Origin: Lentisphaera araneosa HTCC2155
GTDB lineage: Bacteria; Verrucomicrobiota; Lentisphaeria; Lentisphaerales; Lentisphaeraceae
Length of the DNA: 64,000 nucleotides
Reading direction: 5' to 3'
Assembly (NCBI RefSeq): GCF_000170755.1
Contig: NZ_ABCK01000019.1
Span: 1-64,000 of the forward strand
A model generated the notes under the pieces. The model was not told where the DNA came from and did no database searches. It saw only the letters and a list, made by a program, of their open reading frames with translations. The position numbers and the translations under genes were made by a program. This document shows, piece after piece, positions 53,407-61,878 of this stretch; positions within the stretch are counted from its first letter, which is position 1; each line of letters opens with the position of its first letter.

Positions 53407-54863
53407 TTTTAAGGTACTTATCTTATATCTATATGCTGAGCCACGTTGTTGTTTTAGCTAACCCTCAAAAACCAAATATCGTTTTTATACTAAGTGATGA
53501 TCATGCTTTGGAGGCAATTTCTGCGTATGGCTCATGGTTAAAAGATCATGCAAAAACGCCAAATATAGATAGGATTTCAAAGTCAGGTATGACGTTCCAT
53601 AATATGTGCGTAAATAATTCTATATGTAGCCCTAGTCGTGCGAGTATATTAACAGGTCAGTATAATCATACGAACGGAGTGATGAAGTTACATGGTAAAA
53701 TAAAGGCAGGTTCACCATGGCTACCCAAGGAGTTACAAGCTTTCGGTTACCAAAACTATTTAGTTGGAAAATGGCATTTAGACTCCTTGCCAGAAGGCTT
53801 TGAGAAATTTAAAATAGTAGATGACCAAGGAGAGTATTTTAATCCTTCGTTTTTAGATGAACAAAACCAAACTGTAAAAACGGCTGGTTATAGTACTGAT
53901 GTATATACAGATCAAGCCCTGGAATGGTTAAGCAAACATAAGAGCGCAGATCCGTTCATGTTAATGCTGAATTTTAAAGCACCTCATTACCCCTACGACT
54001 ATCCGGAACGCTACGAATCTTTATTAGAAAATTCGCAGATACCCGAACCGCTTAATTTATATGAAGACCTTACTAAAAGTAGTCCAATGCTTAAAAATCG
54101 CTGTTTTGGGCAAATGGCCAAAGCACGTTCCTATTTTAGAAGGCAGTATAAATCTACAACACCTGAAATGAGTAAAGATGGAGTCGATACTTGGACAGGT
54201 CAGGTGAGTGCCGCCTACCAACACATGAGTAAAAAATACATTAGATGTATAACTGCAGTTGATGAAAATGTCGGCCGTGTTCTCGATTATTTAGAACATA
54301 ATAATCTGAATGATAACACGATTGTTATTTATGGTTCAGATCAGGGCTATTGGCTAGGTCAACATGGCTTATATGATAAGAGATTAATACTAGACCAATC
54401 AATTAAAATGCCCTTCATTATTTCCTACCCAAAGCTGATTAAAAATAATAAGAATTTTGAATTGTGTTCAAATATTGATATAGCTCCAACTTTGTTAGAC
54501 TTAGTAGGAGCCACCCCTCCATCTGAAATGGAGGGAGTAAGTATGCTTCCTTTGTTAAAGGGAGAAGAAGTAAATGATTGGCGCCAAGCTATTTGGTATA
54601 ACTATACATCAAATCCTAATCATTACGGAATAAAAACTAAAGAGTACACATATGTGAAATTTCATGAGTCTATGGATTTTGAATTTTATGATAACCTGAA
54701 AGATCCATGGCAGAATAAAAGTGAGCACAAAAATCCTGATTATGCTGCAAAGATAGCGTCGGCAGAAGTTGTTCTTCAGCGAAAACTTAAAGAGCTACAA
54801 TTAACTGAGTCAGGTGTAAAAAAAATGGGTATAAAGAAAAATAGAAAAAGGAACAAACAATGA
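53403..54863 (+). CDS. Sulfatase 4 (S1 family)
   Basis: 486 aa from a GTG that overlaps the previous stop (GTGA); an internal ATG at 53433 would shorten the signal sequence and is less likely. Signature ICSPSRASILTGQYNHTNGV with C75, ILSDDHALEAI, LMLNFKAPHYPYDYPE and YGSDQGYWLGQHGLYDKRLI. That last motif is typical of N-acetylglucosamine-6-sulfatase-like and related S1 groups. Its stop overlaps the start of sulfatase 5 (ATGA), so sulfatases 3-5 are translationally coupled. Confidence 0.93.
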   Translation: MILRYLSYIYMLSHVVVLANPQKPNIVFILSDDHALEAISAYGSWLKDHAKTPNIDRISKSGMTFHNMCVNNSICSPSRASILTGQYNHTNGVMKLHGKIKAGSPWLPKELQAFGYQNYLVGKWHLDSLPEGFEKFKIVDDQGEYFNPSFLDEQNQTVKTAGYSTDVYTDQALEWLSKHKSADPFMLMLNFKAPHYPYDYPERYESLLENSQIPEPLNLYEDLTKSSPMLKNRCFGQMAKARSYFRRQYKSTTPEMSKDGVDTWTGQVSAAYQHMSKKYIRCITAVDENVGRVLDYLEHNNLNDNTIVIYGSDQGYWLGQHGLYDKRLILDQSIKMPFIISYPKLIKNNKNFELCSNIDIAPTLLDLVGATPPSEMEGVSMLPLLKGEEVNDWRQAIWYNYTSNPNHYGIKTKEYTYVKFHESMDFEFYDNLKDPWQNKSEHKNPDYAAKIASAEVVLQRKLKELQLTESGVKKMGIKKNRKRNKQ

Positions 54864-56215
54864 AGTTTTTAGTGATATTATTTAGCTTTTCAATTAGTCT
54901 TATTGCATCAGAAAAGCCCAATATAGTTTTTATATTTGCAGATGATATGAGTATAGATGCCACTGGTTTACATGGGATTTATAATTGTAAAACACCAAAT
55001 TTAGATAAGCTAGCAAAAAGTGGCGTAAGTTTTACTAGAGCCTATAATATGGGAGCTTGGAGTGGAGCCGTTTGTGCTGCGAGCCGCGCCATGTTGAACT
55101 CAGGTACATTTGTTAACCATGCAAAAGTAGCAATCAAGAAGAAGCCTCATTGGTCAGAGTATATGAAACAAGCGGGCTATGAAACATATATGACAGGGAA
55201 ATGGCACGTACCAGGCGCACCTAGATTTGATGTCGTTAAAGATGAGCGAGGAGGGATGCCAAATGGCTCAGGTTATAACCGACCTAAAAGTTTAGATGAT
55301 TATAAGAATGGCTGGAAGCCTTGGGATAAATCACGCGGTGGTTTTTGGGAAGGGGGTACTCACTGGTCGGAAGTAGTAGCGAATAATAGTATTGACTTTA
55401 TAGAGCGTGCCAAAAATGTTAATAAACCATTTTTCATGTACATCGCCTTCAATGCAACTCATGATCCTCGTCAAGCTCCGAAGGAATTTATAGATATGTA
55501 CCCTTTAGAAGATATGGATGTACCTAAAAACTTCTTGGCAAACTATCCATATGATACAGAAATAGGCTGTGATCCTAAAAGGTTGAGAGATGAAAGGCTT
55601 ATGCCCACACCGAGAACTGATTTTGCAGTTAAAGTACATCGCCAAGAATACTTTGCTTTGGCGACGCATATGGATCAGCAAATAGGTCGTATCTTAAAGG
55701 CTATAGAGCTAAGTGGTAAGGCTGATAATACCTATATTATCTTTACCGCGGATCATGGACTTGCTGTCGGGAATCATGGTTTAGTGGGGAAGCAAAGTAT
55801 GTATGAGCATAGTATGCGTGTGCCCTTTTTTATAGCAGGACCTAAAATGAAAAAAGGCAGCGTATTTGAGACTCCGATTTATCTTCAAGATATTATGCCT
55901 ACAACACTCGAGTTAGCTGGTGTTGAAAAACCAGAATATGTCGACTTTAAAAGTCTTATGGGACTTATTAGAGGCGATAGAAAAACGCAGTATGATTTAA
56001 TTTATGGGAAATATATTGACTTTCAAAGAATGGTTCTAGATGGCGATTACAAATTAATTTTCTATCCTAAAATCAATGTTTATAGGCTTTTTAATATTAA
56101 AAAAGATCGACTTGAAATGAATGATTTAATAATGAATCCTGAGTATAAAGAAAAAACTAAAATCTTAAAGGAAAAACTTGAGCAATTAATGCAGGAAATG
56201 GGAGATGACAATTAG
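54860..56215 (+). CDS. Sulfatase 5 (S1 family, CxAxR signature)
   Basis: 451 aa with a signal peptide (MKFLVILFSFSISLIA). The formylglycine motif is VCAASRAMLNSG with C72: alanine replaces the usual proline (C-x-A-x-R), a permitted but less common form. Metal-binding FIFADDMSID, FNATHDPRQAP and FTADHGLAVGNHGLVGKQSM are present; the last resembles choline-sulfatase and iduronate-sulfatase-like groups. Last of the five coupled sulfatase genes. Its stop is followed by a short imperfect repeat of its own end. Confidence 0.93.
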   Translation: MKFLVILFSFSISLIASEKPNIVFIFADDMSIDATGLHGIYNCKTPNLDKLAKSGVSFTRAYNMGAWSGAVCAASRAMLNSGTFVNHAKVAIKKKPHWSEYMKQAGYETYMTGKWHVPGAPRFDVVKDERGGMPNGSGYNRPKSLDDYKNGWKPWDKSRGGFWEGGTHWSEVVANNSIDFIERAKNVNKPFFMYIAFNATHDPRQAPKEFIDMYPLEDMDVPKNFLANYPYDTEIGCDPKRLRDERLMPTPRTDFAVKVHRQEYFALATHMDQQIGRILKAIELSGKADNTYIIFTADHGLAVGNHGLVGKQSMYEHSMRVPFFIAGPKMKKGSVFETPIYLQDIMPTTLELAGVEKPEYVDFKSLMGLIRGDRKTQYDLIYGKYIDFQRMVLDGDYKLIFYPKINVYRLFNIKKDRLEMNDLIMNPEYKEKTKILKEKLEQLMQEMGDDN

Positions 56216-56266
56216 TACTTGAATAAAAATTGGTGATGACGATTAATGTAATTGGAGAATTATAAG

Positions 56267-56581
56267 ATGAAAGAAGTTACAACTAAATATAATTTGATAA
56301 TGACAGCTGCAGTCATTTTATATTATTTACTTTTGAGCCCATTAGGTAATGCGGAAACACCAATGCTTTTAATCGAGGAATGGTATCCTAATGATGAAGT
56401 GAAGGCGTTTATGATTGCTTTGAGATGCTTTATGATTGCGGTTGTTTTATCAATGTTTATAATTCACTCTCTATGGAACAGGCTAATTGTTAGTTTAACG
56501 GATTGTAGAGAAATTGATCTGGCAGAATCTTATGCACTAATGCTCTTATTTAATGTCCTTATAGGCGGAAGCCATTTTTAA
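56267..56581 (+). CDS. Small membrane protein, paralogue of the 58883 gene
   Basis: 104 aa from the ATG at 56267 (GGAG lies 9 bases upstream). Hydrophobic segments are at about 10-27 (IMTAAVILYYLLLSPLGN), 47-66 (AFMIALRCFMIAVVLSMFII) and near the C-terminus. LWNRLIVSLTDCREIDLAES and YALMLLFNVL align with LWNRLISRLSGWQEINLAEA and YALSLFFGTF of the protein at 58883-59251. Family not recognised. The paralogues flank the BlaI/M56 pair, so they may be controlled by or partner with it. Confidence 0.7.
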   Translation: MKEVTTKYNLIMTAAVILYYLLLSPLGNAETPMLLIEEWYPNDEVKAFMIALRCFMIAVVLSMFIIHSLWNRLIVSLTDCREIDLAESYALMLLFNVLIGGSHF

Positions 56582-56783
56582 ATTATAGCGTAAATGTTCA
56601 CTAACTTTATTTGGAGTTGAAAGCTGTAAAATTACTTGTTGTTTTGAATGCGGTAGCCGATATCTCAGTCTGGAGATGGAGAATTATATCTGATTATATA
56701 TAATCCAATTATATTTTAGCGTTGCTGGATTGATAAACTTTCAATAATATAACATAAATATAATACTTTGAGGTTGAATTCGT

Positions 56784-56822
56784 GGATTACATGTGTAGTC
56801 TATAGGACTACAACTGTAATCC
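56784..56822. promoter_or_regulatory. BlaI/MecI-type operator palindrome
   Basis: A 39-bp near-perfect palindrome: the left half GGATTACATGTGTAGTC and right half GACTACAACTGTAATCC surround TATAG. Each half contains a TACA-x-x-TGTA-type element (ACATGTGTA and TACAACTGTA), the core recognised by BlaI/MecI/CopY-like repressors. It ends 11 bp before the GTG start of the BlaI-like gene, so the regulator very probably represses its own operon. Confidence 0.85.
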
Positions 56823-56833
56823 AAGGAGTTAAT

Positions 56834-57202
56834 GTGAGTATTTCAAATTCAGAAACTGTTGTCATGCAGGTAATCTGGTCGTCAAATTGTGAACTGTCAT
56901 CAAAAGAAATTGTCTTACTTTTGTCTGATAAGGTAGATTGGAGCCCTAAGACAATACGAACATTACTTGGTCGCTTAGTAAAAAAAGATTTTTTGGGTGT
57001 TGTTAAAAAGGCGAGTTCATATAGTTATTTTGCTAAGGTCAGTGAAGATGAATTTTTAGCTGATTTAAGTCACGGTATCTTAGATAAGTTTTTTGGTGGT
57101 GCATTGAAACCAATGCTAGTGCATTTTGCGGATAGCAAACGAATATCGAAGACTGAAGCCGATTTGCTGCGTAAGATATTAGATGAAGACGATCGAATAT
57201 GA
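56834..57202 (+). CDS. BlaI/MecI-family transcriptional repressor
   Basis: 122 aa from the GTG at 56834, placed 5 bases after AAGGAG; the longer frame from 56768 would include the operator palindrome and is rejected. The winged helix is clear: ETVVMQVIWSSNCELSSKEI, VDWSPKTIRTLLGRLVKKDF and LGVVKKASSYSYFAKVSEDE (the typical Y-x-P-x-V position). The C-terminal dimerisation part has ILDKFFGGALKPMLVHF. In this family cleavage by the partner M56 protease relieves repression. Its stop overlaps the protease start (ATGA). Confidence 0.9.
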   Translation: MSISNSETVVMQVIWSSNCELSSKEIVLLLSDKVDWSPKTIRTLLGRLVKKDFLGVVKKASSYSYFAKVSEDEFLADLSHGILDKFFGGALKPMLVHFADSKRISKTEADLLRKILDEDDRI

Positions 57203-58716
57203 ACTACATATTCGAGTCGTTTGTACAAGGGACTATCTTACTGTTTTTAGTTACTATGGTCCTGTTGTTGATGAACCAGTATTTAAATAGTTCTGCTAAG
57301 TTATTGTTACATAAGTTAGTATACCTTAGGTTTCTGCTTCCTGGCTTATATTTAGGATATTTAGTTGTTGGTTATTGGCCTAGTAACTATTCGGTGATAG
57401 ATAAAAATGTGGTTGTAAAAGAGATTTTTACAAAAGGTACAAAGCATGTGCCGTATTCAAAAAAATCCACTGAAAAACCCACTGAAAAACCCACTGAAAA
57501 ACCCTCGTTATCACCTTCCTTTACTCTATTAGATTTTTTATTTAACTTTTGGTTATGTGGTTTTATTGTCGTAGCATTAGGGGTGTATTTTTTGAATTTT
57601 AAGCAAAAAAAAAGGTTACGCCTTCGTACGCCCATTACAGACAGCAATATCCTTTCTTTATTTGAAGAATGTAAATTGAAGGTGAATTATTCACATAAAG
57701 TTTCAGTAAGTCAAACTAAGTATGTGCCAAGTCCATCTCTTTATGGCTTGCTTAGACCAGAAGTAATCATGCCGGTTAATCTCTTGGAAATTTTAAATGA
57801 AGAAGAATTGAAGCATGTGTTTTTACACGAATTAGTTCACCTAAAAAAAAGAGATAATTGGTGGAGTTATATATACTTATTGACTCTAGTTCTTAATTGG
57901 TACAATCCATTTTTGTGGTTTTTTAAATTTAAGACAGAAGAGTTGGTAGAGGGGCGCTGCGATGCTTGTGTCACTGGAATCCTCGGTTCTTTCAAAGCTT
58001 ATGGAGCCACCTTAATTAAGGTCTTAGAAAACCTAAATACAAAGAAGCTTTATCTGGATCAAGGCTTGATTCAGTTAATAGGAAACAAAAACATAATAAT
58101 AAGGAGAATGAAAATGATTAAGAAAAAAACGAATAGGTTTAATTTACCTTTAGCAATTGCTCTTGGTGCGACTTTAACATGTACTGCAGCAGAAACCTCA
58201 GCCCGTACAGAGAGCTTTCCACTTGTGAAAAAAGTCACAGAATACTTTGCTCCGTCTGACGAGAAAGAATCGCCTACAACTCCAGTAGAGGAGTTTATTA
58301 TGACTGTTGATATGTCAGTCGGAGTAGAAGTTGTGTTCACAGCTCGACCTCTTACTATTAAAGAGGGGTATCAAAATGACCTTGGGATTTATCGAGAGAG
58401 GAAAATTCCTGTGAGTTGGACGCGTAAGAAAGGGTTGCCCATGCCAAAATTTGGAGATCCGATTGAATTTGGTTATATATTAAATTATACACTTAAATCT
58501 TTAGAGAACGGAGATGTTCATATCAGTGGAAAGTTAATAAACCGGGAAGTACTCAGTGGCGATTTGGGTTTAGTTCGTACATCAGGAGAAACTATTTCTA
58601 CTCCAATACAAATCAATGAAGTTGTATTCTCATCAGTACTGAAAAGAGGACTCACTAACAAAGTCACATTAAACTGTGGAGGAGAAACGGCAACAATAAA
58701 TTTTGCCGTGAATTGA
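57199..58716 (+). CDS. M56 (BlaR1-like) membrane metalloprotease with unusual C-terminal domain
   Basis: 505 aa. Several transmembrane helices (about 9-28, 37-59, 112-132) and a zinc protease motif HELVH at 210-214 in HVFLHELVHLKKRDNWWS, with the third ligand region EELVEGRCDAC near 248-257. A TEKP repeat lies near 91-102. A fourth membrane segment around FNLPLAIALGATLTCTAAE (about 314-333) precedes a roughly 170-aa extracytoplasmic beta-rich domain. That replaces the penicillin-binding sensor of BlaR1 and is unrecognised. It presumably senses an external signal and cleaves or inactivates the BlaI-like repressor. Overlaps blaI-like gene by 4 bp. Confidence 0.88.
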   Translation: MNYIFESFVQGTILLFLVTMVLLLMNQYLNSSAKLLLHKLVYLRFLLPGLYLGYLVVGYWPSNYSVIDKNVVVKEIFTKGTKHVPYSKKSTEKPTEKPTEKPSLSPSFTLLDFLFNFWLCGFIVVALGVYFLNFKQKKRLRLRTPITDSNILSLFEECKLKVNYSHKVSVSQTKYVPSPSLYGLLRPEVIMPVNLLEILNEEELKHVFLHELVHLKKRDNWWSYIYLLTLVLNWYNPFLWFFKFKTEELVEGRCDACVTGILGSFKAYGATLIKVLENLNTKKLYLDQGLIQLIGNKNIIIRRMKMIKKKTNRFNLPLAIALGATLTCTAAETSARTESFPLVKKVTEYFAPSDEKESPTTPVEEFIMTVDMSVGVEVVFTARPLTIKEGYQNDLGIYRERKIPVSWTRKKGLPMPKFGDPIEFGYILNYTLKSLENGDVHISGKLINREVLSGDLGLVRTSGETISTPIQINEVVFSSVLKRGLTNKVTLNCGGETATINFAVN

Positions 58717-58728
58717 TGTAAGAATAGT

Positions 58729-58768
58729 TACAACTTCTGTAGTGTGAATACAGAAGTTGTATTTAATT
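58729..58768 (+). terminator. Terminator hairpin after the M56 gene
   Basis: Perfect 13-bp arms TACAACTTCTGTA (58729-58741) and TACAGAAGTTGTA (58749-58761) flank a GTGTGAA loop and are followed by TTTAATT. It begins 12 bp after the stop codon. Confidence 0.8.
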
Positions 58769-58806
58769 GATTAGCCTTTTTAAGAAAAGGTGAACTTGGA
58801 GACTTT

Positions 58807-58863
58807 ATGAAAAAAGTTATTATTGCTGGTGCGATCTGTTTTTGTACAGCTTGCTTAGATTAA
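58807..58863 (+). CDS. Tiny lipoprotein-like peptide of 18 residues
   Basis: MKKVIIAGAICFCTACLD followed by TAA, with TTGGAG 5 bases before the ATG. The sequence is a lipoprotein signal peptide with a lipobox-like FCTAC and only two residues after the cysteine. It may be a lysis- or entericidin-like small lipoprotein or a truncated lipoprotein gene. It lies between the M56 terminator and the membrane protein gene. Confidence 0.45.
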   Translation: MKKVIIAGAICFCTACLD

Positions 58864-58882
58864 AAAATAAAGGGAAGGAAAC

Positions 58883-59251
58883 ATGAACGAAAAAACAATA
58901 GAAACAATGAAAGAAAACGGAAACCCAACAATGAACGCAAATGCGAAACCTGTAAGCATAAAATATAATATTGCCATGACATTTGCATTTATGGCTTATA
59001 TCATAGTATTAGCGCCTTTAACAGAAGCTGATTCACCTAAGTTATTAATTGAAGATCTCGGTGTGACAAATCTATTTGTAGCATTATTAGCTATTGTCTT
59101 ATGCCTAATAATTAGCGTTTTCATTTCAATGTTAATTACTCGATCTTTGTGGAATCGACTAATCAGCAGATTGTCAGGATGGCAAGAAATAAATTTAGCA
59201 GAAGCATATGCGTTATCACTATTTTTTGGTACGTTTGTTACTATGGTATAA
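58883..59251 (+). CDS. Small membrane protein, paralogue of the 56267 gene
   Basis: 122 aa with a polar N-terminus (MNEKTIETMKENGNPTMNAN) and three hydrophobic segments at about 33-50, 62-86 and 108-121. KYNIAMTFAFMAYIIVLAPL and LWNRLISRLSGWQEINLAEA correspond to segments of the gene at 56267-56581. AAGGGAAGGAAAC precedes the ATG. The family is not recognised; no catalytic motif is seen. Together with the paralogue it brackets the BlaI/M56 pair. Confidence 0.75.
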   Translation: MNEKTIETMKENGNPTMNANAKPVSIKYNIAMTFAFMAYIIVLAPLTEADSPKLLIEDLGVTNLFVALLAIVLCLIISVFISMLITRSLWNRLISRLSGWQEINLAEAYALSLFFGTFVTMV

Positions 59252-59284
59252 AAATTAACCTCGGTCGTTAAGAAAGGAATAATA

Positions 59285-59653
59285 ATGCAAAAGATATTAA
59301 AAACAGTATTGGTGCTGACCATTGAAGAAGTAGAATTTGATTACAAAAAAATTAAACAAATAGTCAGTAGAATATTCGAAGATCAAAGGATCAACCTACA
59401 GGTTGAGGAAATTGAAGAAGTTGACTTTGAGGTTGATGATGAGGATCTTCTAATAGAAATTATGACTTTAGATGGTTTTACTGATGAAGAAGAATTTTGT
59501 GTATCAATTGAGCTTACGGATACAAGGCAAAAAAGAAGTATGAAACTAGAGTTTGATGTTTCAGGGTATATCACAGAAGAAAAACTATATTCAACAGTTT
59601 CAGAATTAGCAGACTTATTCAAAAAAGCGATTAAAAACAAAATTATTTCTTAA
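59285..59653 (+). CDS. Unknown acidic 122-aa protein
   Basis: Highly acidic, with a stretch VEEIEEVDFEVDDEDLLIEI near 40-59, and no signal peptide or membrane segment. AGAAAGGAAT precedes the ATG by 8 bases. It lies 33 bp after the small membrane protein gene on the same strand, so it is possibly in the same transcript. Not recognised; a protein-binding or inhibitor role would fit the composition but is not shown. Confidence 0.68.
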   Translation: MQKILKTVLVLTIEEVEFDYKKIKQIVSRIFEDQRINLQVEEIEEVDFEVDDEDLLIEIMTLDGFTDEEEFCVSIELTDTRQKRSMKLEFDVSGYITEEKLYSTVSELADLFKKAIKNKIIS

Positions 59654-59712
59654 CCATTCATTCCAGTGTGACATCGTTCCGCCGCCATTGAATTCAACCG
59701 TTATGGAAGGAT

Positions 59713-60906
59713 ATGAGTACTTTGGAACAAGGTAGAGTTTTAGATATACAAAATAAGCATGCTATTCAAAGGGTGAATAATAAATCAATCGAGAAAAACC
59801 GTGGTGCCCAAACGAAAGTACTACGTAAAAAAATAACTTATCATCATTATTGGCAGTAAAAAGTATGTTAGGCCAGTCAATCGATCGTTTTGACTATGCT
59901 AGAAAAACCGAGTTATACGGTTGAACAAATAGCCTAAATGAAAATGAACTGGAAAGTGCATTATTGAGCCTTAATGAATTTGACGATTTTGAACTAACAC
60001 TTGAATCTATGGAGATGCTATTGAGTAGATACGCAGAACTGAACCCACAAGCCGCAATCAATTATTTTGAAACAAATGTTAAGGGAAAGAAAGAGGGCTA
60101 TTCCGCGATATCTGCAATCATGTCTTCTTGGACTAAGGATGATCCCTTAGCAGCCTTGGATTGGTGTATAAATAAAAAAATAGTGATGGTGGACTCAGTG
60201 AAGTAGCGTCAGTTAGCTTAGGTCCAATATTTGGAGGATTATCCAACTCGAGTATTGAGGAAGTTTTTGAACACTTAAAAAAAGTCGATTTGTCGGGTAC
60301 AAATAAAACTATTGCCTTAGGCGGTATTATAAGTACGCTAAGTACAAAAGATGAGTTTGAATACTTTTTAAATGATAACTTAGGCTTGATATCATCACGC
60401 GCCAATAGGAAGGATGCTTTAGATCTGTGGGTAAAGAAACGACCTGAAGAGGCCGCCGCATGGGCCATGAGTTTAAGTGGTGAAAAAAATAAGGATGCGT
60501 CATCGCAAATTTTGGATAGTTGGCTTCAAAAAGACTCAGATAAAGCTATAGACTGGTACCTGCAAAACTCAGCTAAAAAGATGAAGAGGAAGTCATGGAT
60601 ATTATGAATAAATGGACAAGAACAGATCCAGCTAAAGCAGCTAAATGGCTCGATGATTCAAACAGCCGTGATAATGTTAAAGTCGTAGAGCATTTCCTGG
60701 AGACCGCAGCATGGCGAGATCCGGCCTTAGCATCAAAATGGGTTGACCGACTCCCAGATCGAAGAGATAAGCGCTACCATGTAAAACAAATTTACCAACA
60801 TTGGGTGTCTCATGATAAGCAGCGTGCAGATGAGTTTTTATCTCGCCATAAAGGAATGGACTATTTGCGAAAAGATCTAGAAAAGCTAAAAAAACCAAGT
60901 TTTTGA
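59713..60906 (+). pseudogene. Decayed repeat-protein gene with several frameshifts
   Basis: Four coding frames join after adding one A to each of three runs: A7 at 59827-59833, A7 at 60174-60180 and A5 at 60575-60579. A TGA at 59922-59924 remains in frame. The joined protein would be about 396 residues. It starts MSTLEQGRVLDIQNKHAIQR and later carries repeated motifs like SSWTKDDPLAALDW, SWLQKDSDKAIDWYL and NKWTRTDPAKAAKWL (W ... DP-x-A-x-x-W), a repeat seen in hypothetical proteins of PVC bacteria. The three indels are all one A short, so sequencing error must be excluded before calling it dead. Confidence 0.75.
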
Positions 60907-61878
60907 TTTATGATTTTATAGTAAGTAATATGTTCCATACTCTAGGTATTAAATTTGGAAGTACCCTAATATTTAAAAGTTTTATGTAGCTAATAATAGG
61001 TGAAGGTTTTAAAGATTTTTAATCTCACCAAACCCTTAGCTTCCTCAGTAACTACTGAAGTTTTTTTAGGCGAGCTTCTTACAAGGACTGGTTCCTATCA
61101 CGCCTCTTATGATACTATACAAGATCTTATCTTTGAAGCAGGGGTCTTAGAGAAAATTCTACTCGAATCTACTGTTAAATCATATATAAATCATTGTAGT
61201 AAATGGGGTAGTATTTTTCCAGTTTACCCATCCGCCATAGCGTTTAGGGTGATAAACAAACTGTTGATTTGGTGTCTAGCTTACAACATGAATCTTATGA
61301 CGAAAACTCAAAGATTCTTTATACATTTTCATTACTAGAAAAACAGGGGATTTAAAAATAAGGTCTTTGTGAAGTTGTCGCCGGGAATAAATATGAATAT
61401 AAGCTGATGTTAATTAAGCTGTAAATTAACACAGCAAGTGTACTATAATGAGAAACACAAAATGAAATTGCTACTATGGAGTAGTCAGGTCATAAAGTAT
61501 CGCTGATATAGGAATGAATATCTTAGATCAGATCACTCAAGAGCGAGCTCAGGTGATGCTGAAATATGACTTGAGGTAGAAGGCTGTGAATGCATATCAC
61601 AGTTCAAAACGTTACGAATGAGGACAACAGGTTAAATCCAATTTTCAAAATCTTTTTTGGCAATTATTACGATTGGCTTAGAGCATTAGATCAAGTGATA
61701 TACCTTAAGTTAAGGTCTTGTAATCGGAAGATATCTTGGAAGTACCGAATTCCAGTAATGAGCTCATTTTAAACATTATGTTCAAGTATAAGAGTTTTAC
61801 TACCAAAAGTTAAGGTTATTCGTATGTCTTTGTGGTATTATGGCTCAAAGCACTGAATTGTACTTTGTAGGATTTACT
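60907..61878. other. About 970 bp without a convincing gene
   Basis: Two weak frames exist, 61000-61338 (112 codons from GTG without a good ribosome site) and 61590-61772 (60 codons). Neither has recognisable motifs and composition looks like decayed or intergenic sequence. Nothing else was identified. Confidence 0.55.

Noticed and set aside
57199-58716. Independent gene starting at the internal ATG near 58114 after AAGGAGAATG
   Set aside because: The downstream hydrophobic segment fits the fourth membrane helix expected of an M56 protein, so one continuous protein is more likely.
61000-61338. 112-codon frame from GTG
   Set aside because: Weak ribosome site and no motif; flanked by decayed sequence. 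Mentioned in the gap entry only.
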